64,000 nucleotides of DNA from Nocardia alni (GTDB taxonomy: Bacteria > Actinomycetota > Actinomycetes > Mycobacteriales > Mycobacteriaceae). The position numbers and the translations under genes were made by a program. Positions 44,059 to 52,581 of this stretch are shown here, in pieces; positions within the stretch are counted from its first letter, which is position 1; the number at the start of each line of letters is the position of its first letter. The stretch covers positions 1-64,000 of the forward strand of contig NZ_JAGPOX010000024.1 in assembly GCF_019038435.1 (NCBI RefSeq), written 5' to 3'. Under the pieces are notes generated by a model. That model saw nothing but the letters and a program-made list of their open reading frames with translations, was not told where the DNA came from and did no database searches.

Positions 44059-44075
44059 ATAGAACTATGTTCTAT
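44059..44075. promoter_or_regulatory. ATAGAAC-TAT-GTTCTAT inverted repeat between SDR and aldehyde dehydrogenase
   Basis: Perfect 7-bp arms around TAT at 44059-44065 and 44069-44075, extended by GAG/CTC with a bulge. It resembles TetR/KstR-type operators (AAC...GTT core) but with a three-base spacer. Placed between the divergent SDR pseudogene and aldehyde dehydrogenase gene. A second small repeat, TGCAC-GATA-GTGCA, lies at about 44027-44040. Confidence 0.6.
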
Positions 44076-44138
44076 TCTCAGCGAGCACGTTGCTATTGTC
44101 TACAGCCGGTCGTCCGGCCGCCAGTGGGGTGTAAAGCG

Positions 44139-45674
44139 ATGACCGAGTCACCGATCGAAGCGGATTCCGAGATCGAGGTGTTCAACCCGGCCGATGCCGC
44201 GGTGATCGCCCGCATCCCGGTGGATTCGGCGGCCACCGTTCGGGCCAAGGTGGCGAATCTTCGTGCCCACCAGCGGGATTGGGAGGATCTCGGCCCCCGC
44301 GGGCGCGAGGTGTGGCTGCGCGCGTTCCAGGACTGGATCCTGGACAACGAGTCGCGGATCGCGGATGTGTTGCAGTCCGAGACCGGTAAGACGCGCGCCG
44401 ACGCCGTCGTGGAGGCGCCCGCCGTCGCCGACCTGATCAAATACTGGTCCGGACATGCCCGGAGATACCTCGCCGACACCCGCGCGAGGCCGCACAGCCC
44501 GCTGTTCGCGATCAAGGCCCTGAGCACGAACTATCGCCCGTATCCGGTGGTGGGCGTGATCACGCCGTGGAATTTCCCGTTCGCCGCGCCCGCGATGGAC
44601 ACCATTCCGGCACTGGCGGCGGGAGCCGCGGTACTGGTCAAACCCTCCGAGGTGACGCCGCTGAGTGCGATCGAACTGGTGAAAGGGTGGCGGGAGATCG
44701 GTGCGCCACCAGTCTTCGACCTGGCGATCGGGCGCGGCGACACCGGCGCCGCGGTGACCGATCAGGTGGATTTCGTCCAGTTCACCGGCTCGACCCGGAC
44801 CGGCCGCCGGATCGCCGTGCGATGTGCGGAACGGCTGATCCCGTGCAGTCTGGAACTCGGTGGCAAAGATCCGGCGCTGGTGCTCGCCGATGCCGACATA
44901 GACCGCGCGGTCAACGGAATCACCTGGGGCGGCATGGTCAATTCCGGTCAGGTCTGCACCTCGGTGGAGCGCGTGTACGTCGAGACGCCGGTGTACGACG
45001 AGTTCGTCGGCAAGCTCGTCGCGAAGGTCGACTCGCTGCGACAGGGCAAGGACGGCAAGGACTTCCGCTTCGACATCGGCGCGATGGCCACCCCGGCGCA
45101 GCGAGACCTCGTCGCCCGGCACATCGATGACGCCGTAGCCGGCGGCGCCCGGGTCCTCACCGGCGGCACACCACGTGGCGGCTTCTACGAGCCGACCGTC
45201 CTGGTCGACGTGGACCACACCATGGCCTGTATCCGGGAGGAGACCTTCGGGCCGACCCTGCCGGTGATCGAGGTCGCCGACGAGGCCGAGGCAATCCGGT
45301 TGGCGAACGATTCGGAGTTCGCGCTGTCGGCCTCGGTGTGGACCCGGGACACCGCGCGCGGTCTGCGTGTGGCGCGGCGGATCGAAGCCGGTGCGGTGAA
45401 TGTCAACGATGTGATGGCCAACGCGTTCTGTGTCGCGGTCCCGATGGGCGGGTGGAAGCAGTCGGGTATGGGCGCCCGATTCGGCGGCCGCGCCGGGATT
45501 CTCAAATACTGTCGCGCACAGGCGATCACCGCACCGCGCCTGCCCGCGCCGTCCGACGAGGTGATGTGGTATCCGTCCACTCGTCTGGGCGCCGGGCTGG
45601 CCACCGCGGTGATGCGCGCGACCGCGGCGCGCGGGCTGCGGCGGATCGGGTTGCGCGCGCCGCGCCGCGGCTGA
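44139..45674 (+). CDS. Aldehyde dehydrogenase family protein
   Basis: 511 residues from the ATG at 44139. TPWNFPFAAPAMDTIPALAAG, the general base in LELGGKDPALVLADAD and the nucleophile in NSGQVCTSVERV are present. A C-terminal extension of about 40 residues (STRLGAGLATAVMRATAARGLRRIGLRAP) is hydrophobic/basic and could associate with membrane, as in fatty-aldehyde dehydrogenases (inference). Divergent from the SDR pseudogene; together they would have oxidised an alcohol to an acid. Confidence 0.92.
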   Translation: MTESPIEADSEIEVFNPADAAVIARIPVDSAATVRAKVANLRAHQRDWEDLGPRGREVWLRAFQDWILDNESRIADVLQSETGKTRADAVVEAPAVADLIKYWSGHARRYLADTRARPHSPLFAIKALSTNYRPYPVVGVITPWNFPFAAPAMDTIPALAAGAAVLVKPSEVTPLSAIELVKGWREIGAPPVFDLAIGRGDTGAAVTDQVDFVQFTGSTRTGRRIAVRCAERLIPCSLELGGKDPALVLADADIDRAVNGITWGGMVNSGQVCTSVERVYVETPVYDEFVGKLVAKVDSLRQGKDGKDFRFDIGAMATPAQRDLVARHIDDAVAGGARVLTGGTPRGGFYEPTVLVDVDHTMACIREETFGPTLPVIEVADEAEAIRLANDSEFALSASVWTRDTARGLRVARRIEAGAVNVNDVMANAFCVAVPMGGWKQSGMGARFGGRAGILKYCRAQAITAPRLPAPSDEVMWYPSTRLGAGLATAVMRATAARGLRRIGLRAPRRG

Positions 45675-45689
45675 CCGGTCGCCGCGCCC

Positions 45690-46107
45690 TCACCGGCCCG
45701 ACACCGGCAGATCGCGCGGCACGCTTCCACGCAAGGCCGGCAGGCAGAACGCCCACAGGTGTTCGACCATGTCGTCGATGCTCTCGTGTTCCCGTGCGTA
45801 GGCGTAGTGGTGGAACACGGACATGACCAGCTTCATCGCGAGCCAGCCGTCGGCGTCCGGATCATGGGGATGCAGCAGGTCCGCTTCGGCGGCGGCGCGC
45901 AGCTCCCGTGCGATCAGATCCGCGATGGGCTGATTGGCCTGTGCCATCTCCTCCGGAAACAGCTGCTGGAGCCGCCAGTGCTGGGAGGTGATGAACTGGG
46001 GGCCGGTGCTGTTGATATCGGGCCGCAGTGAACGGAGTGTGCCGACGATGTACATCCGCCGCCGCTCCACCGGATCCGTCAGCTCGCGCGTCGCCGGTAG
46101 GACAGAG
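45690..46107 (-). pseudogene. TetR regulator lacking its DNA-binding domain
   Basis: The frame contains MYIVGTLRSLRPDINSTGPQFITSQHWRLQQLFPEEMAQANQPIADLIARELRAAAEADLLHP and SVFHHYAYAREHESIDDMVEHLWAFCLPALRG, parallel to the C-terminal half of the TetR at 42461. Going upstream, the frame becomes unrelated (YRPSERVCPDNGS) and meets a stop near 46180 without any helix-turn-helix or plausible start. It is probably a 5'-truncated remnant. A short expressed protein from an internal ATG at 46070 is possible. Confidence 0.75.
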
Positions 46108-46181
46108 CCGTTGTCCGGACAGACCCGTTCGCTCGGCCGGTAGAGCGATCGGCGGTTCGGAGGTTCGGCTGGATCTGAATA

Positions 46182-46802
46182 TCAGACCGGCGTGCCGGCG
46201 GGTGTGAACGGAAGGTTGCTCGATAGGTCGGCCTCGGAGTCCAGTTCGAGATCTACACTGTTGAAGACCATCGCCAGACAGGTGTAGGTGCCTGCGACGA
46301 AGAGCGCTTCCAATAACTGGCGGATGTCCAGCAGGCCGGTCAATTCCTCCCAGGTGGTGTTATCGACTCGATAGCGATCGATCATTTGATCGGTCGCGCG
46401 GAGCAGTAGGGCGTCCAGGCGATCCCACGTGTGGGTACTCGCACCGTCGGCAACGGCGTCGATCTGCTCGCTGGTGAGTCCGCATCGCTGACCGATGCGG
46501 GTGTGCTGTACCCATTCATAGGCCGACCGTGTTCGATAGGCGACGCGAAGAACAATCAATTCACGAAGACGCGGATCGAGTGCCGGCCGCTCCATCAGGA
46601 CACTGTTGTAGGCCATCCAGGCGCTGCCCAGATCGATGTGGTGGCCGAACAGTCCGAGGACGTTGGGCAACGGGGGAGTGCCGGGCTCGCCGGAGAGGTA
46701 CCGATCCGCGACGGCGAGATGTCCACGCAGCTTTTCTCGTGCCTCCGCACTCCAGGCTTCCGCGGGAAGCGGTGCGATGCGTGGCTGGGAGGGGTTGTTC
46801 AT
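46182..46802 (-). CDS. Carboxymuconolactone decarboxylase-fold protein
   Basis: 206 residues. SAWMAYNSVLMERPALDPRLRELIVLRVAYRTRSAYEWVQHTRIGQRCGLTSEQI is the CMD/AhpD-like core (about 58-115). The CxxC of alkylhydroperoxidases is absent, and a helical C-terminal region follows. The ATG at 46802 has AAGGAG about 12 bp upstream. Last gene of a leftward operon with an SDR and a KshB-like reductase. Function unknown beyond the fold. Confidence 0.85.
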   Translation of the reverse strand: MNNPSQPRIAPLPAEAWSAEAREKLRGHLAVADRYLSGEPGTPPLPNVLGLFGHHIDLGSAWMAYNSVLMERPALDPRLRELIVLRVAYRTRSAYEWVQHTRIGQRCGLTSEQIDAVADGASTHTWDRLDALLLRATDQMIDRYRVDNTTWEELTGLLDIRQLLEALFVAGTYTCLAMVFNSVDLELDSEADLSSNLPFTPAGTPV

Positions 46803-46884
46803 AGTGTTGAACGGCTCCTTTTCGACCTGACGGATTCGTTGTCGGAGGCCCGGCAGCGGCGGACGACGTCCCGGGAGCGGGACG

Positions 46885-47628
46885 TCAGAGCACGGCGCCG
46901 CCGTTGACGCCCAGCACCTGCCCGGTGATGAATCCGGCCTGTTCGGAGGCGAGGAATCCGGCCGCGGCAGCGATGTCTGCGGGAGTACCGAGGTGCCCGA
47001 GCGGGATGGAGCCGGCCATGACCTCGTTCGGGGGCAGGTGGCCCTCCGCCTGGGACTGGTGCTGCATCTCGGTCTCGATGCCCGATGGCGGAATGCTGTT
47101 GGCGGTGATTCCGGCCGTCGCGTACTCCCGGGCCAGGGATTTCGTGAGGGTGATGACCGCGCCCTTGGCCGCGGCGTAGTGCACCATCCTCGGTGAGCCC
47201 CGTTGCGCGCTGGAGGAGGAAATGGTGACGATCCGCCCCCAACCGGCCTCGACCATGTCGGGGATCGCGACCTGGCAGCAGTGGAAGGTGCCATTGAGGT
47301 TCACGTCGATCAGCCGCTGCCACGACTCCCAGGAGATCTCGGTGAAGGTGTCGAATCCGACCTGCCCGGCGCTGGTGACCAGGATTCCCACCGGCCCAAG
47401 CTCGCTGCGTGTCTTCGCGAACGCTTCCTCGACGGCGGGCCGGTCGGTGACGTCGACACCGACCGCCACGGCCTGCACTCCCAGGAGCCGCACCTCCTCG
47501 GCTACTCGCTGTGCGCGTGCACCATCGAGATCGAGCACCGCGACGTTGTGGCCGCGACGGCCCAGTTCCAGGCAGGTCGCCGCGCCGATACCCGACGCTC
47601 CTCCGGTGACCACTGCTACTCGGGTCAT
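46885..47628 (-). CDS. Classical SDR, FabG-like
   Basis: 247 residues. TGGASGIG cofactor motif, the serine in TISSSSAQ, active-site HYAAAKG and the C-terminal GQVLGVNGG of classical 3-oxoacyl-ACP-reductase-like SDRs. It is not of the mycofactocin subgroup. The ATG at 47628 lies 35 bp after the reductase gene on the same strand. Likely an alcohol/ketone step in the Rieske-linked pathway. Confidence 0.9.
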   Translation of the reverse strand: MTRVAVVTGGASGIGAATCLELGRRGHNVAVLDLDGARAQRVAEEVRLLGVQAVAVGVDVTDRPAVEEAFAKTRSELGPVGILVTSAGQVGFDTFTEISWESWQRLIDVNLNGTFHCCQVAIPDMVEAGWGRIVTISSSSAQRGSPRMVHYAAAKGAVITLTKSLAREYATAGITANSIPPSGIETEMQHQSQAEGHLPPNEVMAGSIPLGHLGTPADIAAAAGFLASEQAGFITGQVLGVNGGAVL

Positions 47629-47663
47629 GGTCTGTTGTCCTTTTCCGCCGTCGACTGTGACGA

Positions 47664-48692
47664 CTATTCGTAGATGACCCGTACTGTCGGCCCGAGCGGA
47701 ATCGATTGACAGGTCAGCGTGTACCCGTCGGCCAGCTCTTCGTCGGTCAGTACGTCGTTGTTCAGCAGGCGCACGCTTCCCTCGGTCACCCGAGCGATAC
47801 ACGTTCCGCAAGAACCTGTTTCGCACGATGACGGCGGCTGCAGCCCTGCGGATCGTGCGGTCTGCAGCAGAGTCGACCCCGCCCGGTACTCGACGGCGGC
47901 CGTCTTCCGGCCGATCTCGACGATCACCTTCTCCGTGACCGGATCGGCCGCGTCGATATCCGGGACGACCGAACGGAAACGCTCGAGGTGAATCCGTGCC
48001 GGATCGACAACCTGGGTCCCCAGCACGGTCTCCACAGCGTCCATGAACGGAGCGGGCCCGCAGATGTAGTAGTCGGCATCTCCTGCGGTGGCAGCGAATT
48101 CCGTGATCGCGGCCGCGGAGAGAATGCCCTTCTCCTGGTCGATGTGGTGGTGCACCGCGAGCCTGCCGGAATGATGCTCGGCGAGTTCGTCCAGCTCTGG
48201 GGCGAAGATCACCGACCGCCGGTCCCGGTTGGCATAGAGCAACCGTAGATTCCGGTCCGTTCCCACCAAGGCAGTGCGCAGTAGCGAGAACACCGGGGTG
48301 ATGCCGCTGCCGCCGGCGAACGCGACCAGCGGCCGATCCGACTCGGTGAGAACGAACCGACCCTGCGGCGCCGCCACATCGAGCACAGCGCCCGCGGTGA
48401 CGTTGTCGTGCAGCCAATTGGATACCAGACCGTCGCGTTCGCGTTTGATGGTGATACGCGGGTTGTCGTTGATCGCCGGGGAGGACGACATCGAATAACA
48501 CCGCTGATGCTCTGCGTCCGCGACGGTCACACGCACGGTGAGATATTGTCCGGCGTTGTACTGGAATCGGTCCCGTTGCGATCCAGGGACTTCCAGGACC
48601 AGGGAGATGGTGTCGTGAGTCTCCGGCACGACCTCCTCCACCCGTAGTGGAGTGAATCCGTCGGTGCCTGCGATCACGGCCGAGTCGCTCAT
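47664..48692 (-). CDS. Flavin/2Fe-2S oxygenase reductase, KshB-like
   Basis: 342 residues in FAD-NAD-ferredoxin order. The flavin site RCYSMSSSP is near residue 64, the nucleotide block FAGGSGITPVFSLLR near residue 125, and the plant-type ferredoxin CETGSCGTC with a further cysteine in LTCQSI near the C-terminus. This is the architecture of KshB, PaaE and Hmp-type reductases that feed electrons to Rieske oxygenases. It is the only reductase gene in the window and probably serves the two Rieske proteins at 52.6 and 54.4 kb. ATG at 48692. Confidence 0.92.
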   Translation of the reverse strand: MSDSAVIAGTDGFTPLRVEEVVPETHDTISLVLEVPGSQRDRFQYNAGQYLTVRVTVADAEHQRCYSMSSSPAINDNPRITIKRERDGLVSNWLHDNVTAGAVLDVAAPQGRFVLTESDRPLVAFAGGSGITPVFSLLRTALVGTDRNLRLLYANRDRRSVIFAPELDELAEHHSGRLAVHHHIDQEKGILSAAAITEFAATAGDADYYICGPAPFMDAVETVLGTQVVDPARIHLERFRSVVPDIDAADPVTEKVIVEIGRKTAAVEYRAGSTLLQTARSAGLQPPSSCETGSCGTCIARVTEGSVRLLNNDVLTDEELADGYTLTCQSIPLGPTVRVIYE

Positions 48693-48724
48693 ATCGCTCC
48701 TGCTCGTCGTGTTCCGGCCAAGAG

Positions 48725-48762
48725 TATCAAGTACCTGACATCAAGGCAAGTACTTGATATTC
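48725..48762. promoter_or_regulatory. MarR-type operator, site 1 (reductase promoter)
   Basis: TATCAAGTAC at 48725-48734 is mirrored by GTACTTGATA at 48750-48759. The right half contains CAAGTACTTG, itself a perfect palindrome, and AAGTACTTGATATTC at 48748-48762, which recurs at three other promoters of the block. Confidence 0.7.
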
Positions 48763-48825
48763 GACGAGAGAAGCGTGAAATATGTTGGGGGCCTGCGCGT
48801 CTCAGCGACGCAGCGGAACCGGAGG

Positions 48826-49269
48826 TCAGTCGCTGCCGAGCAGCTTGTTACGGGTTCCCTGTTCGACCACCCGACTGAGCAAGTCGTGCAGAGTGCGCTG
48901 TTCGGCGGGAGTGAGTACGCCGAAGACCTCCTCGGTGGCGGCGACAGCGTCGGCGAAAACCGCCAAGGTCACCCGGCGGCCCTCGTCGGTGAGATACGAC
49001 TGGATGATCCGGCCGTGCTGAGGATCGGGTTTGCGCTGCACCAGACCGCGGCGTTCGAGGACCGCCACCGCGGACTGGATGCCCTGAGGTGTGATCAGCA
49101 GCCGTCGGGACAGTTCGGCGCCCGACAGTCCCGGATCGTCGGTCAGCTGACGCATGAGCCCGAGTTGAGCGGTGGTGATGCCGTGCTCGGCGATGCTCTC
49201 GTTGAGGGTACGCAAGGTGAAGTGGAACGCCTGCTTGAGCAGCCACAGAATGTTGTCGGTGATTTCCAT
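48826..49269 (-). CDS. MarR-family transcriptional regulator
   Basis: 147 residues. LLKQAFHFTLRTLNESIAEHGITTAQLGLMRQL, then SGAELSRRLLITPQGIQSAVAVLERRGLVQRKPDPQHGRIIQSYLTDEG is a complete MarR winged-helix core. It is a clear paralogue of the protein at 57350, which lies at the other end of the Rieske block. It sits between operator-like sites 1 and 2, so it is the best candidate to bind them. ATG at 49269. Confidence 0.92.
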   Translation of the reverse strand: MEITDNILWLLKQAFHFTLRTLNESIAEHGITTAQLGLMRQLTDDPGLSGAELSRRLLITPQGIQSAVAVLERRGLVQRKPDPQHGRIIQSYLTDEGRRVTLAVFADAVAATEEVFGVLTPAEQRTLHDLLSRVVEQGTRNKLLGSD

Positions 49270-49425
49270 GCGTACCTCCCTGCCGAGCGCGGGTGCGGCG
49301 ATCGGGGTGGCTGGTCGGTCCGGCCACGTCTCGACGTTATCGCACGATGTGAGGAGCTTCGAGCCGCCACCGAGTCGGACACGCGCCGGTGGCGAGGGCC
49401 GGCGCCGGACCTCACCAATAATCGC

Positions 49426-49440
49426 AAGTATTTGATATTC
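49426..49440. promoter_or_regulatory. MarR-type operator, site 2 (aldehyde dehydrogenase promoter)
   Basis: AAGTATTTGATATTC, 14 of 15 identical to site 1, ending 30 bp before the aldehyde dehydrogenase start. Confidence 0.65.
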
Positions 49441-49470
49441 TTGCCCGGCTGGATCAACCGAGGAGTTTGT

Positions 49471-50922
49471 ATGTATCGATCCGACGCATTGTTCGTCGGT
49501 GGAGCCTGGATCCCGCCGGCGACCTCGGCCACGATCGACGTCGTCTCACCGCACACGGAGAAGGTCGTCGGCCAGGTCCCGGCGGCGGCTCCGGCGGATG
49601 TGGATGCTGCCGTGCGCAGTGCCCGCGCGGCGTTCGACGAGGGCCCCTGGCCGCGGCTGGAGCCGGCGCACCGTATCGAGGCCGTCCGGCTGCTGGCACA
49701 GCACTACGCCGACAGCCGTACCGAGATGGCGGCACTGATCACCGAGGAGATGGGCGCGCCCACCTCTTTCGCGCAGCGTGCCCATGTCGGGCTCCCGAGC
49801 GTGATGATCGATGCCTACTGTCAGCTCGCGGAAAGCCATGCCTGGCAACAGTATCGGCCGGGCCGGTACGGTCACGACATCGACATCCGCCGTGAGCCCG
49901 TCGGTGTCGTCGCCGCGATCGTGCCGTGGAACATGCCACAGTTCCTGAGCATCACCAAGCTGATTCCCGCCCTTCTGGCAGGGTGTTGCGTCATCCTCAA
50001 GGCCGCGCCGGAAACTCCGCTGGATGCCCTGCTGCTGGCCGACATCATCGACCGCGCCGGACTGCCGGAGGGCGTCGTGAGTGTCCTGCCCGGCGATGCC
50101 GTCACCGGCGCGTACCTCGCCCAGCATCCCGGTGTGGACAAGGTGTCGTTCACCGGTTCCACCGCGGCCGGGAAATCGGTCGCCGCAGCCTGCGCGGTCA
50201 ACCTCACCCGGGTCGATCTCGAACTCGGCGGCAAGTCCGCGGCGATCGCCCTCGACGACGCCGACCCCGAGGCATTCGCCACGGGGATCGTGTCGGCCAG
50301 CCTGAGCAACAGCGGGCAGATCTGCAACGCACTCACCCGCCTCGTGCTGCCCTCCACCCGTGCGGACGAGTTCGTCGAGGCGCTGGCCGAACGGATGCGG
50401 GCGTTGCGTATCGGCGACCCGAACGACCCGGATACCCGCGTCGGGCCGCTGGTCTCGCAGCGGCAACAGCACCGCGTCCTGGAGTACCTCGATCTCGGCA
50501 TCGCCGAAGGCGCCCGCGCGGTGGTCGGCGGTAGCGGCGCACCCGCGGGCCTGGAGCAGGGCTGGTACGTCCGCCCCACTCTGTTCACCCGGGCCGACAA
50601 CCAGATGCGCATCGCCCGCGAGGAAATATTCGGTCCCGTGCTCACGGCCTTGACCTATGACACCGAGGACCAGGCGATCGCGATCGCCAACGATTCCGAT
50701 TACGGCCTGGCCGCGGCGGTCTGGAGCGGCGATCGCGACCACGCGACCGCTGTCGCCGGCCGGATCCGGGCCGGAACCGTGGGCATCAACCAGGGTTACG
50801 ACATGGATCCGTTCGCTCCGTTCGGCGGCATGAAAGCCAGTGGGTACGGTCGGGAACTCGGTCCCGAGGGCCTGAATTCCTACACCGAGGTCAAGTCGAT
50901 CTCGGCTCTGCCCAGCGCGTGA
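49471..50922 (+). CDS. Aldehyde dehydrogenase
   Basis: 483 residues from the ATG at 49471 behind GAGGAG. FVGGAWIPPATSATIDVVSPHTE opens the chain. VPWNMPQFLSITKLIPALLAGC, the general base in LELGGKSAAIALDDAD, and the nucleophile in SNSGQICNALTRL identify an active family member. NGYDMDP-type segment near the end (GINQGYDMDPFAPFGGMK) is typical of actinobacterial catabolic aldehyde dehydrogenases. Divergent from MarR, with operator site 2 between them. Confidence 0.92.
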   Translation: MYRSDALFVGGAWIPPATSATIDVVSPHTEKVVGQVPAAAPADVDAAVRSARAAFDEGPWPRLEPAHRIEAVRLLAQHYADSRTEMAALITEEMGAPTSFAQRAHVGLPSVMIDAYCQLAESHAWQQYRPGRYGHDIDIRREPVGVVAAIVPWNMPQFLSITKLIPALLAGCCVILKAAPETPLDALLLADIIDRAGLPEGVVSVLPGDAVTGAYLAQHPGVDKVSFTGSTAAGKSVAAACAVNLTRVDLELGGKSAAIALDDADPEAFATGIVSASLSNSGQICNALTRLVLPSTRADEFVEALAERMRALRIGDPNDPDTRVGPLVSQRQQHRVLEYLDLGIAEGARAVVGGSGAPAGLEQGWYVRPTLFTRADNQMRIAREEIFGPVLTALTYDTEDQAIAIANDSDYGLAAAVWSGDRDHATAVAGRIRAGTVGINQGYDMDPFAPFGGMKASGYGRELGPEGLNSYTEVKSISALPSA

Positions 50923-51001
50923 AGCAGGTGCGGCCGGGAGCGATCCCCGGCCGCACCGGACGGTAGTCGCCCGCGTGAATTCTCACCGTCCCGGCCCCGG
51001 C

Positions 51002-52246
51002 TCAGGGCTGTTTGTAGATCTGGCCGTCCTTCATGACGAACGAGACGTCCAGCAGTGCGGCGATATCGGTCGAGGGGTCGCCCGGCACCGCGATGATGTC
51101 GGCGAGGTATCCGGGCGCGAGCCGCCCGAGTTCGTCCTCGACCTCGATCAGCTCGGCGCTGGTGATCGTCGCGGCACGGATGGCCTGCAACGGGGTCATC
51201 CCCCGTTCCACCAGCGCGCCCAGTTCCTTGGCGTTCTGACCGTGCGGGATGGCCGGTGCGTCGGTGCCACACGCGATGCGCACACCGGCGGCGATCGCCT
51301 TCGGCAGCATCGCCTGGGCCCGCGGGAATACCTCGTTGGCCTTCTTCCGCAGCTCGGGAGCCACCCGGTCGACAGCCATCGCCTGTGTCAGATAGGTGGT
51401 CGACACCAGGAAGGTGTCGTGGTCGACCATCATCTGGATCGTGTCGTCGCTGGCCAGGAACCCGTGCTCGATACAGTCGATACCTGCCCGGATACAGGCG
51501 CGCACCGCGATGTCACCCACCGCATGAGCCGCCACGCGGATACCGGCACGATGCGCCTCGTCGGCGATCGCCACCAGCTCCTCGTCGGAGAACTGCTGTG
51601 AACCGGGAGATGTGCTGTGCGACATCACGCCGCCGGACGCCGACACCTTGATCACCTTCGCACCGTGGCGGATCTGGTACCGCACGCAAGCGCGGACATC
51701 GGACACGCCGTTGGCGATGCCCTCGGCGACACTCAGCGGCATGATGCCCGGCGCCAGACGCTGGAACACCGTCGGATCGAGATGACCACCGTAGGGCGTC
51801 ACCGCGTGTCCCGCGCTGACGATGCGCGGCCCGACGTGCCACCCCTGGTCGATCGACCGCTGCAATGCGACATCGAGCAGGTAGCCGCCGGTCTTCACCA
51901 TCAGCCCGAGGTTGCGCACCGAGGTGAAACCGGCTTCCAGGGTGGTCCGTGCGTTCACCGCACCCCGCAGCGTGCGATAGGCCGGATCGTCCTGGACGCC
52001 GTGCATCGGCAGCGGCAACCCCTCCGGACCTCCCGGGCCGCCGATGAGCAGATTGAGTTCCATGTCCATCAGGCCCGGCAGCAGCGTGACGTCACCCAGG
52101 TCGATCACCGTGGCCGCATCGACCGGATAGTCAGGATCGATCGCGGTGATCCGATTGCCTTCGACGACGATGAGCGCCGGCGAACGGACCTCGCCGGCCT
52201 CGACGTCGATCCACCGAGCGGCCCGCAGGACTGTCGTGCCCGTCAC
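51002..52246 (-). CDS. Metal-dependent amidohydrolase (imidazolonepropionase/prolidase-like)
   Basis: 414 residues from the GTG at 52246, which overlaps the preceding gene as GTGA. LPGLMDMELNLLIGG replaces the usual LPGLIDxHxH: the first metal-binding HxH is lost (MELNL). Later motifs remain: KVIKVSASGGVMS (lysine), RVAAHAVGD (histidine), DCIEHGF (histidine) and GTDAPAIPHG (aspartate). It should hydrolyse an amide or lactone, but the missing HxH raises doubt about the metal centre. Third gene of the leftward Rieske operon. Confidence 0.85.
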   Translation of the reverse strand: MTGTTVLRAARWIDVEAGEVRSPALIVVEGNRITAIDPDYPVDAATVIDLGDVTLLPGLMDMELNLLIGGPGGPEGLPLPMHGVQDDPAYRTLRGAVNARTTLEAGFTSVRNLGLMVKTGGYLLDVALQRSIDQGWHVGPRIVSAGHAVTPYGGHLDPTVFQRLAPGIMPLSVAEGIANGVSDVRACVRYQIRHGAKVIKVSASGGVMSHSTSPGSQQFSDEELVAIADEAHRAGIRVAAHAVGDIAVRACIRAGIDCIEHGFLASDDTIQMMVDHDTFLVSTTYLTQAMAVDRVAPELRKKANEVFPRAQAMLPKAIAAGVRIACGTDAPAIPHGQNAKELGALVERGMTPLQAIRAATITSAELIEVEDELGRLAPGYLADIIAVPGDPSTDIAALLDVSFVMKDGQIYKQP

Positions 52247-52581
52247 GGCACCGGCTCCAGCACGCAGTCGATAGCCGTGGCACCGGTGTCGGGAACGCGC
52301 GGCTGTCCCCAGCATTCGACCGGGAACGACACCTGAATCATCGAATACAACAGATACATGAGATTCAGATAGTCCTCGGGCAGCTCATCGAGGATGTACT
52401 TGTCCACACTCGAAAGTAATTCTTCGGCGCGCGGGGTGATCGCGTCATAGAAGGCCTGCATTTCGCTCATCGAACTCGCCAGCCGTTTGGCATACCGTTC
52501 CGATTGGGTGGGCAGGCACCAATCGCTGAACCGTTCGAGATCGGAGAATTCCGGAGGCAGCATCGCACTCATTTCTCTCAT
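52243..52581 (-). CDS. Small unknown protein coupled to Rieske oxygenase 1
   Basis: 112 residues, mainly helical by composition. LPPEFSDLERFSDWCLPTQSERYAKRLASSMSEMQAFYDAITPRAEELL, then LNLMYLLYSMIQVSFPVECWGQPRVPDTG, resembles the 111-residue protein at 55717 throughout. The ATG at 52581 overlaps the Rieske stop (ATGA); an ATG at 52572 is an alternative. No family is recognised. It is too short and lacks features of the NTF2-like beta subunit of classical oxygenases. A stabilising or electron-transfer subunit is possible. Confidence 0.85.
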   Translation of the reverse strand: MREMSAMLPPEFSDLERFSDWCLPTQSERYAKRLASSMSEMQAFYDAITPRAEELLSSVDKYILDELPEDYLNLMYLLYSMIQVSFPVECWGQPRVPDTGATAIDCVLEPVP

